NCBI GenBank assembly: GCA_017528675.1
Contig: JAFXOO010000282.1
Span: forward strand, 1 to 7,804
From: Oscillospiraceae bacterium
GTDB taxonomy: Bacteria; Bacillota; Clostridia; Oscillospirales; Ruminococcaceae
Reading direction: 5' to 3'
DNA: 7,804 nt
The notes below the pieces were generated by a model. It saw nothing but the letters and a program-made list of their open reading frames with translations. It had not been told where the DNA came from and searched no databases. Below are positions 1 through 7,206 of the stretch, piece by piece (the first letter of the stretch is position 1; each line of letters begins with the position of its first letter). The position numbers and the translations under genes are program-made.

Positions 1-14
1 CGTGAAATCCTATT

Positions 15-52
15 TCAATCACCCAGCTTTGGATGATTATAAGCTGGATTGA
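15..52. other. Stem-loop of unknown role at left edge
   Basis: An imperfect inverted repeat: CCAGCTT (23-29) pairs with AAGCTGG (41-47), and outside it TCAAT (15-19) pairs with ATTGA (48-52) across a three-base bulge. The sequence after it on the plus strand is AT-rich (TTCAAATTATTTAATT) but has no clean T-run, so it is a weak terminator candidate at best. Nothing coding is recognisable in 1-179. Confidence 0.35.
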
Positions 53-179
53 TTCAAATTATTTAATTGCCGGAGTAATAAGATAGAAATACTAAGATTA
101 TTGTGTGCCATATTTTGAGCCTGTGTTCCGGAAAGACAGCTGCGTCATCTGACTCTGGATTTTTTCACCGATGTATGCG

Positions 180-321
180 ATACTATCATCAGCTTAATGA
201 TCCGGCCAGAGGTGAAATCTATGGATTTGAAAAGTAGCCAGATTTACCGCAATCCAAAAACGCGAAATATAGTCGTTTTCAAGCAACTTCAATCACTTGG
301 TTTTGTTATCCGCAACACAGG
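180..321 (+). repeat. Copy 1 of a 142/143-bp dispersed repeat
   Basis: This stretch aligns almost without gaps (142 versus 143 bp) with the reverse complement of 7547-7689. Both begin ATACT.TCATCAG and end in a nearly identical block around AATCACTTGGTTTTGTTA and GCAACACAGG. Similarity stops at the left near 180 and at the right at about 321, where a dockerin coding remnant begins. One frame gives YYHQLNDP, comparable with YFHQMNAP in the other copy, but it is broken by a TAG and a frameshift, so this copy is not coding now. The sharp right boundary inside a gene suggests the end of an inserted element or a recombination junction. The family is not recognised. Confidence 0.6.
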
Positions 322-443
322 AAGCCGTCTCGGATGTCAACGGCGACGGCGTCATCAATGCGAGCGATGCGGCGGTCATTCTGATCTATGCAGCGGCTGC
401 CGGAGCGGGACAGGATGTGAAACTGAAGGATTTTGTAAAATAA
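273..443 (+). pseudogene. 3' remnant of a dockerin-containing protein gene
   Basis: From about 324 to the TAA at 441-443 the frame reads VSDVNGDGVINASDAAV, then ILIYAAAAGAG and a short tail ending KDFVK. This is one F-hand-like calcium half-repeat of a type I dockerin (D-x-N-x-D-G spacing, then N and D), the module that binds cohesins in ruminococcal cellulosomes. The open frame starts after a TAG at 270-272 and has no start codon or ribosome binding site. Its first 16 or so codons (ending HLVLLSATQ) come from the adjacent 142-bp repeat and not from a dockerin. I infer the 3' end of a larger dockerin-protein gene whose body was lost or replaced. A factor-Independent terminator follows at 463. 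The dockerin identity is secure; the original protein is unknown. Confidence 0.7.
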
Positions 444-462
444 CGCAGATTCAGATGAGACT

Positions 463-498
463 GAGCCTCCCTTGAAGGGGGGCTCTCGCTTTATCATT
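463..498 (+). terminator. Rho-independent terminator after the dockerin remnant
   Basis: GAGCCTCCC (463-471), loop TTGAA, GGGGGGCTC (477-485): nine base pairs including one T-G wobble, followed by the T-rich TCGCTTTATCATTATTT. It lies 20 bp after the remnant's stop codon, so it is probably the original terminator of the lost gene. On the minus strand the stem is not followed by T residues, so it is a poor terminator for the DnaD-domain gene that ends at 546. Confidence 0.75.
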
Positions 499-545
499 AT
501 TTCCTCTTTTGCACTGCAGCCATCGGTTCCCCGGCAGTGCTGCGC

Positions 546-1306
546 TCAGCAGCTTTCATAGGTCAGGGTAAGGATATCGCCCCGGATGATGTAGAGATCA
601 TTTTCGTCATGTACAGGATGTGCCATATAATCCCCGATGGTGCCGTACATATAATGCTCCTGATGCCACCGGTTATACTCCTGTAGGCGTAAGGATGCGC
701 CAGCTTCAAATGTGTTGCAGTAAAGATACCCTCGGCAGCCCAGATCTCCAGAATCTTGGTCATATACGGGAGGCTGACGTTATCAATTTTACTGAGCATC
801 AGCTTATAGGCCAGCTCAACCATTTCTGACGTATGTCCCGCAGCTTGCCACGATTTCACGTATTGCATCAGCGCTTTATTTCGTCCCGCTTTGGCACCAA
901 GCTTATCGCATACTTCAGCAAGAAAAATGATTTCGTCAGCCCGCTCAGAAGTTGTTACACCCATTGCTTTCAAATCAAGGGCAAGCCGCTCGATTTTCTT
1001 TGCGCCGTATCCCTCTTTGGCAGCATGTGTCATCAAAGCACCGATGACATTCGTCGGGAGATGTATCGTATCTCTCATGTATGAGATACTGCCGCGCTCC
1101 TCTATGGTCAATACACGACCGAACAGCATTACCTCCTGCTCCTCAGGAGAAAGAGGCTTGTGTTTCACCTGTCCCTTATGCTCCGTCAGGCAATGCATGG
1201 CTTCACTAACAAAGGCATTGATATCCTTGCAAAAACTCAGAATTTCTGCATCGGTTGCGCCGTTCTCAATCATTTTAGCGAGCTTATCAATCTGATATAT
1301 TGTCAT
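546..1306 (-). pseudogene. DnaD-domain (replisome-organiser-like) protein, frameshifted near 3' end
   Basis: ATG at 1304-1306 is preceded by AAAGGGGTG at a good distance. Residues about 160-198 (ELAYKLMLSKIDNVSLPYMT, then KILEIWAAEGIFT) match the DnaD/DnaB_2 C-terminal domain, found in primosomal DnaD and in phage or plasmid replication initiators, where it binds DNA and helps load the helicase. The uninterrupted frame runs on to 563 but turns into low-sense sequence after residue 200 (LAHPYAYRSITGG). In another frame the same DNA reads FEAGASLRLQEYNRWHQEHY and continues through GTIGDYMAHPV to GDILTLTYESC, stopping at TGA 546-548. A single indel at about 705-712 would join these into a protein of roughly 253 residues. 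It could be a real mutation or a sequencing error. No clear promoter of its own is visible: the upstream gene's terminator ends about 35 bp before the start. Domain call good; exact role unknown. Confidence 0.7.
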
Positions 1307-1341
1307 ACCGGTTCACCCCTTTCTTTAGTGAAGTATGCTCA

Positions 1342-1387
1342 TAAAAAGACGAATCCCCCTGCGGCGTCACACAAGCCGCAGGGGGAT
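1342..1387 (-). terminator. Strong rho-independent terminator of the ATPase-nuclease gene
   Basis: A perfect 13-bp GC-rich stem (ATCCCCCTGCGGC at 1353-1365 with its complement at 1375-1387) and a 9-base loop. On the minus strand the stem is followed by TCGTCTTTTTAT. It lies 40 bp after the stop of the gene at 1427-3016 and just before the ribosome binding site of the DnaD-domain gene, so it should largely separate the two transcripts. Confidence 0.85.
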
Positions 1388-1426
1388 CGTTGTGATTCCA
1401 ATCATGACGCAGCTATCTGCGCTTTT

Positions 1427-3016
1427 TTACAGCATTGCCTCGATCAGGATCTTGTCCCCGACCTGCACCTGCTCCACGCCCTGCCTCTTATTTTTGTTGA
1501 AATTGAAGCTGAGCATATAGCCCATATCGAGCTGGAAGTAGTCCAGATACTCCCGGAGCTGCTGCTCGCCTTCAGCGTTGTAGCGTTCACCTCTCCAGAT
1601 CTTGAGCTCGATGATGTATCGCTGTCCGAGATAATCCACGATAATATCCGTCCTGGTCATATCCCGTGTCTGGGCTTCGATATAGTAATTACCTGTGCCG
1701 TTAATGATGGGCTTCAGATAGAGTAAAAACAGCTCCCGTCCATCCTTCTCCTTGAACTTGTTCTCCAGCGGCCCCAATACTTCGGTGTATGTCGCAATAA
1801 ACCGTTCCAGGATCAGCCGCATGTTCAGCTTTCCATCCTGCACGAACCGGTTCTTTTCGAGGGCGCTGGTGGTATAGAATACATTACTCATCATCTCATC
1901 ATCGGAAAGGAAAAGATTGTAGAGCCTCGTTTCAAAGATACGATTCGCAATTTTGATCACGCCTTTGTCATTGCGGATCAGCCCATACATATCCATCAGC
2001 GCAACCTGCCCCTGATCGGTGTTAAAGGGCAAGCGTTCACCCTCCATCAGCACTCTGCGAAGCGCAGCTTTCAGCTCAGGATAATTGTTGAGATTTTTGG
2101 TGAGTGTCTCGAACAGCGTATTCTTTTCCGCCAGAATCAGCTTGATCGCTTCGTCCAGTCCTGTCCTCGACCACGCTTCCGCCGGAGCCATATTCTCACA
2201 AACGACCGTATCAATGAGCTGGCAGATGCGGCTCACCAGGAACGGATACCCGCTTGTATAATCATGGATCTGCTTTGCCATGTCCGCTGTATCCATGCCG
2301 GTGTGATGGTCGGCTTCGTACTCATCCAGCATCCCCTGGATACCAGGCTCCGACAGACTCATATCCACATTGAAATCCGCTGCGATATTCCACGGGCTGT
2401 TCTGCTTGACAGCCTCATCGGGGCGAATCTTCGCTTTCAGATGTTTGATGTCGGTGACACCTGCGAGGATGACGGACTGGAACGTGCGATAGTTCGGGTT
2501 CTTTTCCCTCTTGATGTAATTTGAACGCAGCTTACCCAGAAAATCAAGAAAAGCCTGTGTATTGGTAGCACTGTCGATCTCATCAATGATCAGCACAAGC
2601 GGCTTTTCATTCTCTCTGCACCACTTGTCGATCACCCGGAAAAGGTCACTCAGCAACAGATCCTTGTCCGCATTGGATAAGGCCTGAAGCGCTTCATAGA
2701 CATGATCCGGCACGGATGTCCCCATCGAATCTCTTGCGTCACAAAGCATCAGTGCCAGCGCCTTGACAAAACCTGATTCCGTTGCATAGGCTGCATCCGT
2801 CATATCCTGATAATCCAGACTGATGACATCATAATCGGCGGTAAGCGCATGGTCAAGCGCCGTCAGCGTCGTTGTTTTGCCATACTGTCTTGCCCGGTTG
2901 ATCGTGAAGTATTTTCCTGCATCCACGAGCTTCCGGATCGCCTGTACCTTATCCGTAATGTCCACCATATAATGCTTGGACGGGATACAAACGGCAGTCG
3001 TGTTGAACTCCTTCAT
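1427..3016 (-). CDS. AAA-type ATPase with C-terminal PD-(D/E)XK nuclease domain
   Basis: A complete protein of 529 residues. Walker A is the family variant NRARQYGKTTT (residues 40-50, Lys47); Walker B is VLIIDEID (141-148, Asp145/Glu146). The middle (about 200-400) is helical and resembles the winged-helix part of predicted AAA-ATPase-like proteins. Near the C-terminus RTDIIVDYLGQRYIIELKIW (455-474) carries the nuclease signature D457...E470-x-K472, as in the PDDEXK_9 group. Such proteins occur in many copies in Ruminococcus and Bacteroides genomes; their role is not established, and DNA cleavage coupled to ATP hydrolysis is inferred from the motifs. I chose the ATG at 3014-3016 because AAAGGAG lies seven to eight bases upstream and the promoter -10 at 3054-3059 is just beyond it. 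The in-frame ATG at 3116-3118 would start upstream of that promoter in non-homologous sequence. The gene is monocistronic by its signals, with its own terminator at 1342-1387. No signal peptide or membrane segment is seen. Confidence 0.88.
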   Translation of the reverse strand: MKEFNTTAVCIPSKHYMVDITDKVQAIRKLVDAGKYFTINRARQYGKTTTLTALDHALTADYDVISLDYQDMTDAAYATESGFVKALALMLCDARDSMGTSVPDHVYEALQALSNADKDLLLSDLFRVIDKWCRENEKPLVLIIDEIDSATNTQAFLDFLGKLRSNYIKREKNPNYRTFQSVILAGVTDIKHLKAKIRPDEAVKQNSPWNIAADFNVDMSLSEPGIQGMLDEYEADHHTGMDTADMAKQIHDYTSGYPFLVSRICQLIDTVVCENMAPAEAWSRTGLDEAIKLILAEKNTLFETLTKNLNNYPELKAALRRVLMEGERLPFNTDQGQVALMDMYGLIRNDKGVIKIANRIFETRLYNLFLSDDEMMSNVFYTTSALEKNRFVQDGKLNMRLILERFIATYTEVLGPLENKFKEKDGRELFLLYLKPIINGTGNYYIEAQTRDMTRTDIIVDYLGQRYIIELKIWRGERYNAEGEQQLREYLDYFQLDMGYMLSFNFNKNKRQGVEQVQVGDKILIEAML

Positions 3017-3053
3017 GTCGGTGCTCCTTTCCCTGAGATGGTCTGTTGTATCT

Positions 3054-3062
3054 ATTATAGCA
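3054..3062 (-). promoter_or_regulatory. Extended -10 promoter of the ATPase-nuclease gene
   Basis: Read on the minus strand, TGC-TATAAT gives a perfect -10 (3054-3059) with the extended TGn element (3060-3062). At 17 bp spacing the -35 position is only TTACTA, a weak match, which fits an extended -10 promoter. The start of transcription would be about 30 bases before the ATG at 3016. The promoter lies beside the truncated end of the ABC gene. Confidence 0.7.
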
Positions 3063-3066
3063 CATT

Positions 3067-3471
3067 TCATGGCAGATAGTAAGAGCCAGTGCAAACCGGC
3101 AATAAAAAACACCCCCATCGCTCAGTATCCCACTGAACAGATACCCGATCTGCGGTGCGACCGGTCCGGATGCTGCAAAGCAGATTCTCCCGCACTGTCA
3201 GCAGATCATCGAGCACATTGTTCTGGTAGACAATGCCGATCTTCTCCCGGACGAGCCGGCTGTCCTGCTGCACATCCGCACCGCAGATCTCAATGCTGCC
3301 GGATGTCGGCGTGAGCAGGGTGGACATCATATTGATGGTCGTGGATTTGCCTGCACCGTTGACACCGAGAAAGCCGATATGCTGCCCTTGCTCTGCGGAG
3401 AATGAGATGTGATCGACGGCGGTGTATGCGCCGTATTGCCTGGTCAGTTCGTTGACCTGGATCGCTTTCAT
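3067..3471 (-). pseudogene. Truncated ABC-transporter ATPase (drug/lipid exporter CcmA/DrrA type)
   Basis: Residues 1 to about 98 are a normal ABC ATPase start: MKAIQVNELTRQYG, Walker A GVNGAGKST (36-44, Lys42), TLLTPTSGSIEI, and the Q-loop IGIVYQNN (Gln83), then LLTVRENLL. Homology stops near position 3178; the last 35 residues (ending CFLLPVCTGSYYLP) look random, and the signature LSGGQ, Walker B and H-loop are all missing. It cannot be a working ATPase. Full-length relatives are about 230-310 residues and are normally followed by an ABC-2 permease gene, absent here. The deletion placed the intact promoter of the ATPase-nuclease gene right after the break. In another frame the junction reads IGYLFSGILSDGG, which might be a scrap of a membrane protein, but this is speculative. 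The start ATG (3469-3471) has AGGA nine bases upstream and a plausible promoter. Confidence 0.85.
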
Positions 3472-3494
3472 AAGATCCCATCCTGTCTGTAGCT

Positions 3495-3523
3495 GTCATA
3501 GCACAAACATGGTGAAAATGCAA
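3495..3523 (-). promoter_or_regulatory. Promoter of the truncated ABC gene
   Basis: On the minus strand TTGCAT (3518-3523), 17 bp, TATGAC (3495-3500), with TGC directly before the -10. Both hexamers are imperfect, as expected for an activator-dependent promoter. The -35 overlaps the nearest of the 21-bp phased direct repeats. Predicted transcription start is about 15-20 bases upstream of the ATG at 3471. Confidence 0.6.
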
Positions 3524-3568
3524 GGGATTTTCGTTAAGTTGCAGGATGGTGGGGGTAAGATGCAGGAT
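3512..3568 (-). promoter_or_regulatory. Three direct repeats at 21-bp spacing, likely activator sites
   Basis: On the plus strand: GTTAAGTTGCAGGAT (3533-3547), GGTAAGATGCAGGAT (3554-3568) and the weaker GTGAAAATGCAAGGG (3512-3526). The first two agree at 13 of 15 positions and each starts exactly 21 bp from the next, about two helix turns, so they face the same side of the DNA. A further TGCAGG follows at 3571. Tandem sites at 21-22 bp spacing ending at the -35 are typical of LytTR-type response regulators (AgrA, ComE), which often control ABC exporters. One copy, TTCGTTAAG (3530-3538), agrees with the published LytTR pattern at 8 of 9 positions; the others agree poorly. The repeat pattern is seen; the regulator family is inferred. 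Confidence 0.55.
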
Positions 3569-3638
3569 TCTGCAGGCTTTCATAGCCAGGCTCTGATTTC
3601 TGATCGTCAGATCCAGTCTATGTACGGCCATCGTTTTC

Positions 3639-3667
3639 TTGACAGGGACGGAGATATATGCTATAAT
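3639..3667 (+). promoter_or_regulatory. Perfect-consensus sigma-A promoter of the protease gene
   Basis: TTGACA (3639-3644), a 17-bp spacer, TATAAT (3662-3667), with TGC giving an extended -10. All twelve hexamer positions match the consensus. Transcription should start near 3674, leaving a leader of about 160 nt before the ATG at 3834. It is divergent from the ABC promoter, with 115 bp between the two -35 elements. Confidence 0.88.
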
Positions 3668-3727
3668 GTATTCATAATTTGTAACAAACGGCGTTGCAGG
3701 GTTATTCTTCCGATGAGGATGGCATTG

Positions 3728-3804
3728 AACAACCAGCAGAGCCCCAATACCAGAAAATCAGGGTTGTTGACAAGCTTATGCTATCATAAACTTCTTATAG
3801 CATA
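3728..3804 (+). promoter_or_regulatory. Two stem-loops in the protease mRNA leader
   Basis: AACAACC (3728-3734) can pair with GGTTGTT (3762-3768), and TATGCTAT (3777-3784) is perfectly complementary to ATAGCATA (3797-3804). Neither is followed by a T-run, so they are not terminators. The second ends 15 bases before the ribosome binding site and could affect mRNA stability or access. No known riboswitch is recognised. A 31-codon open stretch (3694-3789, TTG start possible, ending DKLMLS) overlaps them but has no ribosome binding site. Confidence 0.4.
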
Positions 3805-3833
3805 TTCGACCACCTACAGAAAGGATGTTGAGA

Positions 3834-6800
3834 ATGAGATACCTGAAAAACTATCTTGCGGCTCTTCTGAGTACAGTGCTGACAATGCAGAGTATCCCCT
3901 TCGTCTCTCTGCCTGCTTCGGCAGAGAGTGCGCCTCCCCTCCCTGAACAGATTGTGACGGTCGAGCAGATTCGTTCTGTACAGGACTACCTCCTCAATCA
4001 TAATGCGAACGTAAAAATCAGCATCGACGAGTCCTGTGATATCAATGCAGACGGCTGCGTTGATGTGTTCGACCTTGCACTCCTGAAGCGGCGTTTTGCT
4101 GCACAGCAAAAGGAGGCAGTTGCAACCTATAACAGCATCTCCGAGCTGATAGAGGAGAACGACAGCATTGACGGTCAGGATCCCGATACGTTCCACACCA
4201 TGCGTGTCATCGTCAAGACGGATAAAGAACAGGACTTTTCCGACTATCACCCGACAGCCGTTCTCCCCGGGCCGGATCATGTTTATGTGCTGCAATTTAA
4301 ATCTGCGGAACAGGCGGATAACTGCGTAGATGCGCTCCTTGGAAGCGAAGGTATCGTCTATGTCGAGCGTGACGACTATCTGGAGGACAAAGCGCAACAG
4401 TCTGCTGGTAAAGCCTACGAACCCAACTCATGGGGCGTAAAGGCGATAGGGGCCGATGCCTATGCCCTCTTTCTCGATGCGACGAAAGACGATTGCTCCG
4501 TTGTGGTAGCGGTGGTAGATGACGGTGTTGCAAAGCATAGCTTTATCGGCGACCGCCTTCTCCCCGGATATGATTTTGCAGATAACGATGATGATCCGAC
4601 GCCCAGTGGTTCACACGGTACGCATGTCGCAGGCACAGTCGTGGACTGTATGCCCAGTCTGAATGTAAAGATCCTGCCCGTTCGTGTCTTTGGGGAAGGC
4701 AATAATGGCGCCTCCTCTCTGACAGTCGGGAACGCCATCCGCTATGCGGTGGATCATGGAGCAAATGTCGTCAACCTGAGCCTTGGCGGTAAGGGATGCT
4801 CGCATTATTTGGATGATGCGATTGAATATGCCATTGCGAATGACGTGACAGTTGTCACCTCTGCGGGTAACAATAGCGAGAACACTGCAGAATACTGCCC
4901 GGCACATCTCAGGGAATGCATCGTCGTTGCTGCCTCTGATTCCAAGAATCAACCTGCGAGTTTCACTAATTTCGGCAACAGTGTGGATGTGATCGCACCA
5001 GGCGTCGATATCCTGAGCTGCGTTCCCGGAGAAAAATACGAATCATTCGGCGGTACCTCGATGTCCGCACCGCATGTTTCTGCGGCAGCGGCTATGATGA
5101 AGATCGCTTACCCGAAGATGTCTCCGGCCGAGATCGAGGAACTGCTCAAAAAGACCTGTCTGGATCTTGGTGACGCCGGATGGGATCCGATCTTTGGCAG
5201 CGGCCTTCCACAGCTTCAGGTGCTGGGGAATGTGCATGAAATCACGCCGAAGATCAGCATTTCGGAATCATCGGCAGAACTGGCAGTAGACCATCTTCTT
5301 CAGATTACAGCAACGCCCTACCCCAAGATTCTGGATGTGACATGGCACTCCTCTGATCCCAGCGTTGCCACGGTTGAGGATGGCGCTGTCAGAGCAATTG
5401 CATTCGGAACAGCGACCATCACTGCCACCGTTACCAACGGCGGAAAGAAAGTCTCCGCATCCTGCAAGGTGACGGTGACAGATAAGAGCAGTACAATCCT
5501 GGACTCCGGCACCTGTGGTGAAGCTATCACATACACCCTTGACGGAAACGGCCTGCTCACCCTGCACGGCACCGGAGCAACCGATTACTATTCCTCTGCC
5601 GGCAACACCAAGCTTGTCAGAGACGGTGTCGTTTGTCCGGAATCGCCGCTGGCCGGAAACGATCAGATCTATAGCATAAAAGTGGAAGAGGGAATCACAG
5701 CCCTCAATGACGGACTGTTCAACAACTGCTCCTCCCTGTACAAGGTGGAGCTTCCTGCCTCCCTGACTGCGATCAATAACGCTGTTTTCGGAGGTTGTAC
5801 CGCACTTGAGGAGATCTGCCTGCCTGCCAACCTGAAAACCATCGGCGGTACATCACAGATCGCCTACGAAGTTTTCGGGAATTGCACGGCATTGCAGAAG
5901 ATCACTGTAGATCCGGAAAACCCCTATTTCTCGGATGACGACGGTGTGCTCCTCAGCAAGGACGGCACAACGCTGTACTTCATTCCGAATGCAAGAACCG
6001 ATTATGTCGTCAAGGACGGCATTCAGACGCTGCATTTCGGCTGTGCCTACCAGCATACGGAACTGTGTGAACTGATTCTCCCGCAGTCCGTGACGACCAT
6101 TCACGACCGCGCATTCATGGGCTGCTCGAACCTGAGCACCGTTGCACTGGGAGACGGCGTCAAGATCATCGGACAGTATGCCTTCAGCGAAACAGGGCTT
6201 ACCAAAGTCAGCATTCCTTCCTCTGTGATGGATATTGGCAGCTTTGCCTTCGGAACATGTCAGCTACAGAGGGTGATATTCGAAACCCAGGGTACTTTGC
6301 CGCTGCGTGTCAGCGCAGATGCGTTCAACGAGAACAGTGAGCTCGATCAGATCAGCTTCCCGCCCCGGACATCCGAAATTGCCTCCAGCCTGATGGCCTC
6401 TGACACGCCCAGGGCAACACTGTATAATACGGCGACGCGCATCGCCAAAGACGCATTTCGTTCCAAGACTGTTCTCATCGGCTATGGCGGCTCTACAGCA
6501 GAGGCGTTCGCAGCAGAAAACGGAATGCAATTCGAGAATCTTGACCCGGCATACAAACCAAAAACCGGTGGCTTCTTTGGAAAGGGATATGCCTGGACAC
6601 TCAATGAAGATGGCAGTCTCTATATTTCCCTGACCGGAGACATGCTGGCATACGAAGAAATCAATTACACTCCACTCGCACCGTGGGCAGTTGTCAGCAG
6701 TGAGGTGAAGACAGTCGAGCTCAACAAGAAGGCAACGAGCATCTGTGATGGCGCCTTCTGCAATATGCCTTCGCTTTCATCAATCGAAATACCGGATTCG

Positions 6801-7067
6801 ATCACCAGAATCGGAAGTGATGTTTTCAGCGGCAGCGGAATCAAGGAGCTGACCATTCCTGCCTCGGTCGAAAAGATCAACGAAAATGCGTTCCGTGGTG
6901 CCGATCAGCTTGAAAAGATCACATTCCTGTCGGATCATTTTAGCTGGGACTACAGGATGGAGCTGAAGGATACCCTCCCCAAAGATATCGTCATCTACGG
7001 GCGCAGCGGATCAACCGCCGAAAAGTATGCTAATAAATTCCATCACACATTCGTCCCGATTGAATGA
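3834..7067 (+). CDS. Secreted subtilisin-like (S8) protease with dockerin, BIG2 and LRR domains
   Basis: A 1077-residue exported protease. I chose ATG 3834 over the in-frame ATG 3825 because AAAGGA (3820-3825) is eight bases upstream of 3834 but overlaps 3825. Order: signal peptide 1-30 (MRYLKNYLAALLSTVL core, cleavage after ASA); dockerin-like half-module about 43-87 with one calcium loop DINADGCVDVFD (69-80) and a first half lacking its loop; I9-type propeptide about 123-183 (RVIVKT to YVERDDY); S8 domain about 198-460 with Asp229 (VAVVDDG), His261 (SHGTHVAG), oxyanion Asn346 (SAGNN) and Ser409 (GGTSMSAPH), all present; BIG2-like Ig domain 470-549; and LRR_5/BspA-like blocks about 605-905 and 950-1077, each ending in a Y/G-GS-AE-A motif. 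It should cut proteins outside the cell, with the Ig and LRR parts binding surfaces or partners. No LPXTG or membrane anchor is seen. It is transcribed alone from the perfect promoter at 3639, with a terminator at 7268. Substrate unknown. Confidence 0.93.
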   Translation: MRYLKNYLAALLSTVLTMQSIPFVSLPASAESAPPLPEQIVTVEQIRSVQDYLLNHNANVKISIDESCDINADGCVDVFDLALLKRRFAAQQKEAVATYNSISELIEENDSIDGQDPDTFHTMRVIVKTDKEQDFSDYHPTAVLPGPDHVYVLQFKSAEQADNCVDALLGSEGIVYVERDDYLEDKAQQSAGKAYEPNSWGVKAIGADAYALFLDATKDDCSVVVAVVDDGVAKHSFIGDRLLPGYDFADNDDDPTPSGSHGTHVAGTVVDCMPSLNVKILPVRVFGEGNNGASSLTVGNAIRYAVDHGANVVNLSLGGKGCSHYLDDAIEYAIANDVTVVTSAGNNSENTAEYCPAHLRECIVVAASDSKNQPASFTNFGNSVDVIAPGVDILSCVPGEKYESFGGTSMSAPHVSAAAAMMKIAYPKMSPAEIEELLKKTCLDLGDAGWDPIFGSGLPQLQVLGNVHEITPKISISESSAELAVDHLLQITATPYPKILDVTWHSSDPSVATVEDGAVRAIAFGTATITATVTNGGKKVSASCKVTVTDKSSTILDSGTCGEAITYTLDGNGLLTLHGTGATDYYSSAGNTKLVRDGVVCPESPLAGNDQIYSIKVEEGITALNDGLFNNCSSLYKVELPASLTAINNAVFGGCTALEEICLPANLKTIGGTSQIAYEVFGNCTALQKITVDPENPYFSDDDGVLLSKDGTTLYFIPNARTDYVVKDGIQTLHFGCAYQHTELCELILPQSVTTIHDRAFMGCSNLSTVALGDGVKIIGQYAFSETGLTKVSIPSSVMDIGSFAFGTCQLQRVIFETQGTLPLRVSADAFNENSELDQISFPPRTSEIASSLMASDTPRATLYNTATRIAKDAFRSKTVLIGYGGSTAEAFAAENGMQFENLDPAYKPKTGGFFGKGYAWTLNEDGSLYISLTGDMLAYEEINYTPLAPWAVVSSEVKTVELNKKATSICDGAFCNMPSLSSIEIPDSITRIGSDVFSGSGIKELTIPASVEKINENAFRGADQLEKITFLSDHFSWDYRMELKDTLPKDIVIYGRSGSTAEKYANKFHHTFVPIE

Positions 7068-7206
7068 GGACAATCTGTGCAGAAATCCTGCTGATCTGCC
7101 TGAAGATAGTTTCTGTGCCACACCGCACAAGGGAGTGCAGAGGCGGAGCCCTAACTCTCTTCCCCCGGCGTGGGGAGATGGGACAGAGAGGACGTGGGAC
7201 TGTTAG

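Noticed and set aside
511..540. GCACTGC/GCAGTGC inverted repeat as terminator of the DnaD-domain gene
   Set aside because: The stem is only seven pairs with a long loop, and no T-run follows on either strand.
1160..1726. 188-codon plus-strand open frame
   Set aside because: It is antisense to the DnaD-domain gene, the terminator and the 3' part of the ATPase-nuclease gene, both with clear domain motifs on the minus strand.
3290..3631. 113-codon minus-strand open frame overlapping the ABC fragment
   Set aside because: It is a shifted-frame shadow of the ABC ATPase start and runs across the promoter and direct repeats.
3694..3789. 31-codon leader peptide in the protease mRNA leader
   Set aside because: The only start is TTG without a ribosome binding site, and the sequence has no regulatory codon run. 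Mentioned only because its end resembles the tail at 7207-7269.
3825..3833. Upstream ATG at 3825 as the protease start
   Set aside because: The ribosome binding site AAAGGA overlaps this ATG, while it is at ideal distance from the ATG at 3834, which also gives a better signal peptide start.
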